In this document: positions 1 through 4,953 of the stretch, in pieces | Layout of the letters: the number at the start of each line of letters is the position of its first letter | Numbering within the stretch: the first letter of the stretch is position 1 | DNA from: Gemmatimonadota bacterium | Lineage (GTDB): Bacteria > Latescibacterota > UBA2968 > UBA8231 | Direction of reading: 5' to 3' | NCBI GenBank assembly: GCA_026706505.1 | Contig: JAPOYQ010000106.1 | Span: forward strand, 1 to 6,646 | Length of the DNA: 6,646 bases | The notes under the pieces: model-generated | What the model was told of the DNA's origin: nothing | What the model saw: only the letters and a program-made list of their open reading frames with translations | Databases searched by the model: none | Translations under genes and position numbers: made by a program

Positions 1-1
1 C

Positions 2-373
2 GGCGCAACCACGATTTACAGCCTACCCGGCCCGCCGCGCGAGGTAGAGGCGCTATTCCGCCAGTCGGTAGAGGATGCCTTGGCCGGGATATACGACGAC
101 GTGCGGCTTTCGTTGCGGGTCGCCGTCAACCTGCCCGAATCGCAGTGCGGCCCGATCCTGCATAGCGTGATGAGCCAATATCCCAATACCTACCTTAAGG
201 CCTTCGTCGCGTTGAGGGAGCGCACGGCCGACGGTCAGCGGCTACCGGTGGATATCGTCGTTTGGGGCAAGGAGGCCGAGGAGGCGCAGGCTCTGCTCGA
301 CAAGGCATTGGCGGAGTTTAAGGCTCAGGCGTTTGAGAAGGGCAGCGAGGTTGAGGTTCGCGACGAGGGATAG
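2..373 (+). CDS. CinA/MoaB-type molybdopterin-binding-domain protein, C-terminal part (5' end outside window)
   Basis: The open frame runs in from the left edge and ends at TAG 371-373, leaving 123 visible residues. The visible start reads GATTIYSLPGPPREVEALF. The LPGPPRE-type turn is the signature near the end of the MoaB/CinA N-terminal molybdopterin-binding fold (COG1058). The rest matches the tail typical of stand-alone COG1058 proteins: an ES-containing loop (NLPESQCGPIL), a YPNTYLKA strand and a long C-terminal helix rich in Ala, Glu and Lys. The frame stops soon after this, so the C-terminal NMN deamidase domain of full-length CinA is absent. The function of such short family members is poorly defined; a nucleotide or pyridine-nucleotide-related hydrolase role is only a family-level guess. 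A TTG at 80 could be mistaken for a start, but the motif upstream of it is in frame, so the gene begins outside the window. The gene converges on the PcfJ-like gene. Confidence 0.72.
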   Translation, partial: GATTIYSLPGPPREVEALFRQSVEDALAGIYDDVRLSLRVAVNLPESQCGPILHSVMSQYPNTYLKAFVALRERTADGQRLPVDIVVWGKEAEEAQALLDKALAEFKAQAFEKGSEVEVRDEG

Positions 374-395
374 GTCCGCGAAGTGCCGACGATTT

Positions 396-442
396 AATCA
401 AAAGACGCCCGCGCCGCGGCCATCGCGCTGGCCGGCGAGGGC
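396..442 (-). terminator. Intrinsic-type terminator of the PcfJ-like gene
   Basis: The inverted repeat pairs 407-410 with 439-442, 412-415 with 434-437 and 418-421 with 430-433. It has one mismatch (411/438), a two-base bulge (416-417) and an eight-base loop (422-429), and every paired base is G or C. Read on the minus strand, the hairpin starts seven bases after the PcfJ-like stop codon. It is followed by GTC and then TTTTGATTAAAT. No T-run follows it on the plus strand, so it mainly serves the minus-strand gene. The T-run is short, which limits confidence. Confidence 0.5.
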
Positions 443-448
443 AATGAT

Positions 449-2185
449 TCAACCGTGCCGCAGTTGCTCCCGCTCCATCCACCGGCGCATGATCTCTGGC
501 GACTTGCGCAGGAGGTGGAGATAAGGTTTGCTCGTCTGATCCCGCTGTTTGGCCGTGCGCTGTTTGTCGTTGGGCCTCATGTTGTATTTGCCGCGGAATT
601 CGATGACCTGCCTTCGCCTGTTGTCCACCGCAATGTTTAGCACGTTCGGGCGCTTCTGCTGGGTGCCTTCCGCTTGGAGCGACCAGATAGAATACTCCCC
701 CTTAGCGCAGCGCCTAGCGTACGATTTGACGCAGTGACACATGGCTTGGCTTTCTTTGGCCAAGGCCCAGGAATCGCACAATTCCCGCACGCTCCAGCGC
801 AGGGTCGCGCCGAGGTGGCCGTCTTCCTCTTCGCACTCGTAGCCACGGAGGCCGGAGCTCGACCACTCCTCCCAGTCCACGTGCTGGTCGAGGGCAAATT
901 CGCCGTGCCACGCCTCAACTTGGCGCAGCAGCTTGTCAATACTGCGGCCCTTCATGGTAAAACGGGGTTGCAGTGGCGCTCCTTCTGTGAGATTCCCGTC
1001 GGGCCGTCGCGTCTGCTGAGGCGCAAACTTCTGGTTGTAGATATAGTCGACGATTGGGCCGACGTAAGCGGGATCGAGCATTGGCTGGTTGGCCAGAAAG
1101 AGCACCACTGTCGCCCAGAACGGCTCGTCCTCCATAAAGTCGCGCAGACGCGAGCGCACCACGGCTAAAACTAGGTTGCGGCTGCCGCCCATTCCGCGAA
1201 ACTGCGCCCAGCGCAATCCCATCGAGACCGATTCCACGTCCGGCACCTCGAAGATCAGATGCGCCATGCGTTTGGTGAGGGCGATTTCCGTATCCATTGC
1301 GCGGATATTGCCGCCTTGGGCGATGTGCATAAACCACGCCTGCTGCCGCCGGATGACGGCTGGATCCTCTTGGTGCCAAGCTCCGTCCGTAAAGGAGGTC
1401 TCGCGCCAGACCTCGTCCATGAAAAACGGCACTTCATAGTGGGCTAAAAGGTGGCGGACCAATTCGCCGAATTGTCGCCGCTTGTTCTGGCTTTGCGGAT
1501 ACCATTCCTCTATTGGTCTGAGCCAGTCGCGGTGGTAGCGGGCCAGGGGAGCCAACAGCTTGCCGTCAATGCGGGCGTATTTCTCGCAGTGGACTAGGAG
1601 GCGATAAAAGGCTTTGCGCTCGGCCGGGTCCTCGACATTGGCAAAAAGCCGCGTCCAGCCCTCCCAGATGCCCGATGTCTTGCCCTCGTAGGCCAGGGTG
1701 ATGAAGCGGACCTGGCTCGGGCGGTAGTCTGGTTTGGGGTCGGGGCGGCGGGTCTTTTGCCAAAGCTGGAATAGCTCGCATTCCTTTTGCAACTGCTCGT
1801 CACTTTTGTCTAGCCCCTTGTCGAGGCCCTGCTTGTGGCACCAGATGCGGTAGGCGCCGACGCTGTGGAAGCCGAGCGCGTCGATGTGGCGCTTGAGCTT
1901 TTCGTCCAGCCTGTCTGCGGTTGGCACAGAGCGGTGCCTCGTCGCAGCCATTTCTTTGACCGCCTGGCGCAGGGCCGGCCAATTGTCGAAGCCATACTGG
2001 CGGGCAAGCACGTGCTGGGCGTCGTGCAGAGTGAATCCGTCAGGTGATAATCGGGAAAATCGGGGCAGATACTGTTGCACGGACGCACAGATCTGAGAAT
2101 CGCCGGACTGGAAGGACTTGAGCAGGTCCTTGGCCTGTTTTTTCAGATGATCGAGATGGGGATTGGGAGGTAGGACGGTAGCCAT
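449..2185 (-). CDS. PcfJ-like domain protein with an N-terminal ankyrin-associated helical module
   Basis: The product is 578 residues. Residues 1-78 (LPPNPHLDHLKKQAKDLLK near the start; AQHVLARQYGFDNWPALRQ at 56-74) match the short helical module usually placed before ankyrin repeats in bacterial proteins, but no ankyrin repeats follow. Residues 90-145 contain a W-C-x-x-x-G-L segment, and 160-430 a large helical region with LTKRMAHLIFE (303-313) and MKGRSIDKLLRQVEAWH (411-427). Residues about 470-560 form the PcfJ-like domain: HCVKSYARRC (484-493), GEYSIWSL (496-503), then the strand pair VLNIAVD and VIEFRGKYNMRP (527-538). PcfJ is named after a gene of the enterococcal plasmid pCF10; its biochemical role is unknown, and so is this protein's. 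There is no signal peptide or membrane segment, so it is probably cytoplasmic. The ATG at 2185 is supported by GAGGG six bases upstream and by the N-terminal module beginning at once. The gene appears monocistronic, with its own candidate promoter and terminator. Confidence 0.85.
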   Translation of the reverse strand: MATVLPPNPHLDHLKKQAKDLLKSFQSGDSQICASVQQYLPRFSRLSPDGFTLHDAQHVLARQYGFDNWPALRQAVKEMAATRHRSVPTADRLDEKLKRHIDALGFHSVGAYRIWCHKQGLDKGLDKSDEQLQKECELFQLWQKTRRPDPKPDYRPSQVRFITLAYEGKTSGIWEGWTRLFANVEDPAERKAFYRLLVHCEKYARIDGKLLAPLARYHRDWLRPIEEWYPQSQNKRRQFGELVRHLLAHYEVPFFMDEVWRETSFTDGAWHQEDPAVIRRQQAWFMHIAQGGNIRAMDTEIALTKRMAHLIFEVPDVESVSMGLRWAQFRGMGGSRNLVLAVVRSRLRDFMEDEPFWATVVLFLANQPMLDPAYVGPIVDYIYNQKFAPQQTRRPDGNLTEGAPLQPRFTMKGRSIDKLLRQVEAWHGEFALDQHVDWEEWSSSGLRGYECEEEDGHLGATLRWSVRELCDSWALAKESQAMCHCVKSYARRCAKGEYSIWSLQAEGTQQKRPNVLNIAVDNRRRQVIEFRGKYNMRPNDKQRTAKQRDQTSKPYLHLLRKSPEIMRRWMEREQLRHG

Positions 2186-2290
2186 ACAAAACCCTCTTTC
2201 AAAATGCCTGTCATCCGCGAAGACAAGCCGAAAGAAGGTTCTTTATCAGCAGGCGAAAAAACTAAGGTGGGTTCAACCCTTTCCGCGGAT

Positions 2291-2313
2291 CGAGGCGTCC
2301 TTAAAACGCCTTG
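2291..2313. repeat. Inverted repeat at the predicted transcription start of the PcfJ-like gene
   Basis: The arms AGGCGT (2293-2298) and ACGCCT (2306-2311) are perfect complements around a seven-base A/T-rich loop. The stem extends to 2291/2313 with one G-U pair. No T-run follows on either strand, so it is not a convincing terminator. It begins just downstream of the candidate -10 box at 2320-2325. That position would suit an operator, or a hairpin at the very 5' end of the leader RNA. Confidence 0.45.
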
Positions 2314-2319
2314 ACGACT

Positions 2320-2348
2320 AGGATAGGATGGCACCTTCACAGAGTCAA
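2320..2348 (-). promoter_or_regulatory. Candidate sigma-70-type promoter for the PcfJ-like gene
   Basis: On the minus strand there is TTGACT (2348-2343, five of six bases matching the -35 consensus), a 17-base spacer, and TATCCT (2325-2320, four of six matching the -10 consensus). Transcription would start near 2313 and leave a leader of about 128 bases before the ATG at 2185. The ideal spacing is the main support. The promoter preferences of this organism are unknown. Confidence 0.4.
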
Positions 2349-2374
2349 GAGAGAACTGGGCCTCGTGCGCTGGA

Positions 2375-2392
2375 GACTTCACTTGGACTTCA
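2375..2392. repeat. Two 7-base direct repeats with an 11-base period
   Basis: GACTTCA occurs at 2375-2381 and again at 2386-2392, separated by CTTG, so the copies lie about one DNA turn apart. They sit between the stop of the isomerase-like gene and the candidate -35 box of the PcfJ-like gene, some 60 to 80 bases upstream of its predicted start. That geometry would suit an activator or repressor site, but two short copies can also arise by chance. Confidence 0.35.
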
Positions 2393-2410
2393 TTGAGGGC
2401 TGGTCTGCAT

Positions 2411-3238
2411 TTAGCCTGAAGACGCCCGAGTCGCGCTTAGCACGTCGTAGCAAAACTGCGCTGTGCTCCAGGCGTCGTACCCATTTGCGTTCCATATCTG
2501 GCCGGTGACTTCTGGGCAGATGTAATTGTCCCAGCCGGCGTCTTGCACGGCCTTGTAGTAGGCCTTCATGTCCAGCTTGCCGCTACCGGGCAGGAGATAG
2601 CGGACTCGCCCCTCTTCGTCGAGATAGCCGTCCTTGATGTGATTGTGGACTGAGTACTGGAGATTCAGGTCAATCGAGTGCTGCAAGTCGATGCCCTCAA
2701 CCCAGAAGTGGCTGTAGTCGAAGTTGAGGCCGAGGTTCGGGTGGTTGGTCTGCTGCATGAGCCAGGCGGCCTTTTCCGGCGTCTCGAAGTCGTCGCCAGC
2801 ATGTGGCTCGATGGCGACGATGACGTCGTATTCCGCGGCCATGTCGCCCAGTTCGAGTACCAGCTCGACGATGCGTTCTTTGCCGGTCTCCCAGGCGGGT
2901 TTGCCACCGAGGGTGGTGCTGACGATCATTGGGCGGTCGTCGAGCCGGAGCGCGCGGCTCAGTTCAAAGGTCGCCCTGAACTGCGCGAGTGCGGCTGCGC
3001 GTCCCTCGCCTTCGACACAGGGGGAGAGCAGGGCCATGAGTGCCGGGGTCGGGAAGCCGAGTTGGCGGAAGAGGTCGGCGAGTCTTTTGCGCGCGGCCGC
3101 GTCCATGTTGGCCGGCTCGGTTGGCCAGCCGGGGGTGACGGCGATTTCCATGCCCTCGTAACCCATGTCGGCGAGGCGCGGCAGGGCTTCGAAGACGTCG
3201 AGTTGCTTCATGCCATAGGTGCTGTAGTAGAGTTTCAC
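2411..3238 (-). CDS. Sugar phosphate isomerase/epimerase-like TIM-barrel protein
   Basis: The product is 275 residues, the usual size for the xylose-isomerase-like TIM-barrel (AP endonuclease 2 fold) family, whose members include IolE and ketose 3-epimerases. The four expected metal ligands are visible: Glu144 (VAIEPH), Asp174 (LNFDYSHFW, with His177 in the usual DxxH), His200 (VHNHIKD) and Glu243 (CPEVTG). It is therefore probably an active divalent-metal enzyme on a sugar, keto-sugar or cyclitol; the substrate cannot be told. No signal peptide is present, so it should be cytosolic. The start is GTG at 3238, supported by AGGAGG ten bases upstream and by the first strand KLYYSTYG. The frame remains open for 71 more codons upstream, but that extension is Arg/His-rich antisense-like sequence lying inside the preceding gene. 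The two genes overlap by four bases, which suggests translational coupling. The last few residues look unstructured. Confidence 0.85.
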   Translation of the reverse strand: MKLYYSTYGMKQLDVFEALPRLADMGYEGMEIAVTPGWPTEPANMDAAARKRLADLFRQLGFPTPALMALLSPCVEGEGRAAALAQFRATFELSRALRLDDRPMIVSTTLGGKPAWETGKERIVELVLELGDMAAEYDVIVAIEPHAGDDFETPEKAAWLMQQTNHPNLGLNFDYSHFWVEGIDLQHSIDLNLQYSVHNHIKDGYLDEEGRVRYLLPGSGKLDMKAYYKAVQDAGWDNYICPEVTGQIWNANGYDAWSTAQFCYDVLSATRASSG

Positions 3239-3831
3239 GCGGTGACGGCCTCCTGTTGTGCGCCCATGCGCTCGCGCTCGGCGATGAGCAAGTTGATCCA
3301 GTGTTTCATGTAGTGTCCGTGGTCGTGCCAGGTGCGGCCGCTGATGAGGTTGCCATCGACGACGCAGGGCGCGTCGACAAAGGTGCCGCCGCAGACTTCG
3401 AGGTCGAATTGACACTTGGGCACGGTGGCCATGCGCCGCCCTTTGACGCAACCGGCGCGGGCGGGGATTTCGACGCCGTGGCAGACGCAGCCTACGGGCT
3501 TGTCGCGGTCAAAAAAGTAGCGGGTAATGCGAATCAGGTTCGGGTCGTCGCGGATGTATTCGGGGGCGCGCCCGCCGGAGAAAAAGATTCCCACGTACTC
3601 TTCGGGCACGACGTGGTGGAAGGCGATGTCCGCTTGGATGGTATAGCCCTCGAATTCGCGGGTGATGTCCCAACCTTCGGCTGGGACCTCGTGCAGGACC
3701 ATGTTGTAGCGGCGGGCTTCCGGCCCGGCCACCACGGGCGCGAATCCCTCTTCTTGGACGCGCAGGTAGGGATAGAGCGTATCGACGGTTTCGGTGGCGT
3801 CGCCGACGATGATGAGGACTTTGTCAGTCAC
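3235..3831 (-). CDS. DJ-1/PfpI family protein (class I glutamine amidotransferase-like fold)
   Basis: The product is 198 residues. It opens with KVLIIVGDATETVDTLYPYLRVQEEG, written here as two parts: strand KVLIIV (4-9), then a helix where Glu14 aligns with the conserved Glu of PfpI. Next come FFSGGRAPEYIRDD (83-96), with Glu91 at the position of the intersubunit PfpI Glu, and the nucleophile elbow PVGCVCHGVEIPARAG, with Cys117-His118-Gly119. VVDGNLISGRT (157-167) is the typical C-terminal strand. All residues needed for the family's cysteine chemistry are present. Members include intracellular peptidase-like, chaperone and glyoxalase/deglycase-type proteins; which activity applies here is unknown. 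Compared with the roughly 166-residue PfpI, there is extra sequence near 42-78 (HEVPAEGWDITREFEGYTI), as in many longer relatives. The start is GTG at 3831, with AAGGGAG about six bases upstream. It is first in an operon with the isomerase-like gene and divergent from the aldo/keto reductase. Confidence 0.87.
   Translation of the reverse strand: MTDKVLIIVGDATETVDTLYPYLRVQEEGFAPVVAGPEARRYNMVLHEVPAEGWDITREFEGYTIQADIAFHHVVPEEYVGIFFSGGRAPEYIRDDPNLIRITRYFFDRDKPVGCVCHGVEIPARAGCVKGRRMATVPKCQFDLEVCGGTFVDAPCVVDGNLISGRTWHDHGHYMKHWINLLIAERERMGAQQEAVTA
3249..3254 (-). promoter_or_regulatory. Shine-Dalgarno of the isomerase-like gene, inside the DJ-1-like gene
   Basis: AGGAGG on the minus strand lies ten bases before the GTG at 3238, within the last codons of the upstream gene. 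It decides the start of the isomerase-like protein against the longer open frame. With the four-base GTGA overlap (3235-3238), it points to coupled translation. Confidence 0.7.
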
Positions 3832-3950
3832 TGCATTCTCCCTTGGATGATATGGGCTGGTGGGGTAAATTTTGCGCGCCGGAGAAACTAATGTGCCATA
3901 TTGGGTGCAGCAAGCAGTAAGCGCATCGCAACCGACGCAAGGAGGTTATT
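3832..3950. promoter_or_regulatory. Divergent control region between the DJ-1/epimerase operon and the aldo/keto reductase gene
   Basis: These 119 bases must hold the promoters for both directions unless transcription comes from further away. The best plus-strand pair is weak: TTGGAT (3843-3848), a 17-base spacer, then TAAATT (3866-3871). On the minus strand, TTGCTG with a 17-base spacer to TAGTTT is also poor. Strong Shine-Dalgarno sequences flank both ends: AAGGGAG at about 3838-3844 on minus and AAGGAGG at 3939-3945 on plus. I see no clear palindromic operator or terminator. Confidence 0.4.
3939..3945 (+). promoter_or_regulatory. Shine-Dalgarno of the aldo/keto reductase-like gene
   Basis: AAGGAGG is a full match to the anti-Shine-Dalgarno core and lies five bases before the GTG at 3951. 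It fixes that GTG as the start over the in-frame ATG eleven codons later (3981) and predicts efficient translation. Confidence 0.8.
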
Positions 3951-4826
3951 GTGGAATACCGTCGCTTTGGACAAACGGACATGAAGCTGAGCACCGTTGG
4001 CTTGGGTGGGCTGTTGGCCCGCCACGAGGGCGTCAACGGCCATCCGCCGCCCGAGGAGAAGCGGCGGATTTACCTGCGGGCCGCCGAGCTAGGTATCAAT
4101 CTCTTCGACATGGGTTACGGCGACGAGGTCCACATCCCGGATGAGTTGAAAGGCCCGCGGGACGACCGCTTCTTCTCGCTCAAGGTGGGTGCGCCCGCAG
4201 CCGCTGAGGTGGAGGGGACTATCGACAAACACCTCGCCAATGTGCGCCGCGAGGCCATCGATATTTTGCGGGTACACCACTATGCCTATCTGCAAAACGA
4301 AGGCTTGGCCGAGCGCATTGCCGAGTGCAAGGCCAAAGGCAAAGTGCGCGCCTTGTGTTTGATTCGGCACATGTTGGCCGATCAACAAGCCTATGCTGAG
4401 CGCGGCCCCGAACCCGAAGCGGACGCCGATTTGGTCATCTACAACTACGTCTGCCGCTGGCAGGCTCCGGGCATTGCGGCGTCGGCTCAGGCTGGGAAGG
4501 GCGTGCTGATTATGAAGGCCTTGGGCGGCCAGTGGCTTAGCTGGGCCGACAAAACGCAGACCGACTGGTCGGCCGTGGACGAGTCAAAGGTCGAGGAGCT
4601 ATCGCCGAGGGGCGAAGGCATTCGCGGAGAGCTGCCGCTGGTCTACCCGATTGTCTCAGGTCCTTGGCACGAGTTGGCTGAGCCGGGCGAATTGGTGCCG
4701 CGCACCGAGCGGGCGATACAGTGGGTGTTGGCGACCGAGGGGGTGCATTGCACCTTAGTGGCTTTTGCCAGTGTCGAGGAACTGGAGGAAGGGTTGGGAG
4801 TGATGGAGGTAAGTGCCGCTATTTGA
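3951..4826 (+). CDS. Aldo/keto reductase-like protein
   Basis: The product is 291 residues. It opens with YRRFGQTDMKLSTVGLGG, the standard aldo/keto reductase N-terminus, followed by AAELGINLFDMGYGDEV, SLKVG, AIDILRVHHY and GVLIMKALGG (184-193). The tetrad positions appear to be Asp53, Tyr56 or a neighbour, Lys78 and His109. The loop is unusual: the tyrosine follows the aspartate by three residues instead of the usual five (DTAxxYG). Substrate range or even catalysis may therefore differ. The C-terminal third ends with RAIQWVLATEGVHCTLVAFASVEELEEGL, which matches the family's cofactor-side helix region. The ferredoxin-like Cys-rich tail seen in many COG1453 relatives is absent. It is probably a cytosolic NAD(P)H-dependent oxidoreductase of unknown substrate. 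Being divergent from the DJ-1/epimerase operon suggests a shared pathway. The start is GTG and the stop is TGA at 4824-4826. Confidence 0.85.
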   Translation: MEYRRFGQTDMKLSTVGLGGLLARHEGVNGHPPPEEKRRIYLRAAELGINLFDMGYGDEVHIPDELKGPRDDRFFSLKVGAPAAAEVEGTIDKHLANVRREAIDILRVHHYAYLQNEGLAERIAECKAKGKVRALCLIRHMLADQQAYAERGPEPEADADLVIYNYVCRWQAPGIAASAQAGKGVLIMKALGGQWLSWADKTQTDWSAVDESKVEELSPRGEGIRGELPLVYPIVSGPWHELAEPGELVPRTERAIQWVLATEGVHCTLVAFASVEELEEGLGVMEVSAAI

Positions 4827-4853
4827 TTATTAGATACTGATGTTATGTACGGG

Positions 4854-4905
4854 CTCCTAGGTAGGAGATGCTTCGACTCCGCTGTGCTCCGCTCAGCATG
4901 ACTAG
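4854..4905. repeat. Palindromic dispersed-repeat-like element in the convergent gap
   Basis: This element contains CTCCTAGGTAGGAG (4854-4867), an inverted repeat. Next come ATGCT (4869-4873) and AGCAT (4895-4899), the ends of a second hairpin whose interior carries CTCCGCT twice, three bases apart. On the minus strand it reads ATGCTGAGCGGAGCACAG and then CGGAGTCGAAGCAT. This resembles the short intergenic repeat of the form TCATTCTGAGC...GAAGAATCTC that I recall from many environmental bacterial genomes. Only one copy lies in this window, so repetition itself cannot be shown here. It lies between two convergent genes and may also help end transcription, although no T-run follows. Confidence 0.55.
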
Positions 4906-4953
4906 GTTGATCGCGACGGGTGTGAGACTGGCTCCAATTAGGCGTAGATGGTT

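Noticed and set aside
2291..2313. The AGGCGT/ACGCCT hairpin as terminator of the DJ-1/epimerase operon
   Set aside because: No T-run follows on the minus strand, and the hairpin lies downstream of a candidate promoter for the next gene, so a leader or operator role fits better.
2678..3313. A 211-codon open frame on + across the isomerase-like and DJ-1-like genes
   Set aside because: It is antisense to genes with intact catalytic motifs, has no recognisable domain, and is what the codon bias of GC-rich genes produces on the opposite strand.
3239..3451. A 71-codon upstream extension of the isomerase-like reading frame
   Set aside because: It lies wholly inside the DJ-1-like gene and encodes Arg/His-rich low-complexity sequence with no family match. 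The GTG at 3238 has a good Shine-Dalgarno and starts the TIM-barrel fold.
3847..3852. TATCAT on the minus strand as a -10 box for the DJ-1-like gene
   Set aside because: Transcription would start within the Shine-Dalgarno only about nine bases before the GTG, and there is no matching -35 box.
3256..3891. A 211-codon open frame on + opposite the DJ-1-like gene
   Set aside because: It is a mirror of the DJ-1-like coding sequence, whose Cys-His-Gly and GGRAPE motifs are clearly the real reading.
4869..4899. The repeats near 4880 as the start of a CRISPR array
   Set aside because: There are only two 7-base units three bases apart, with no regular spacers and no cas gene in the window.
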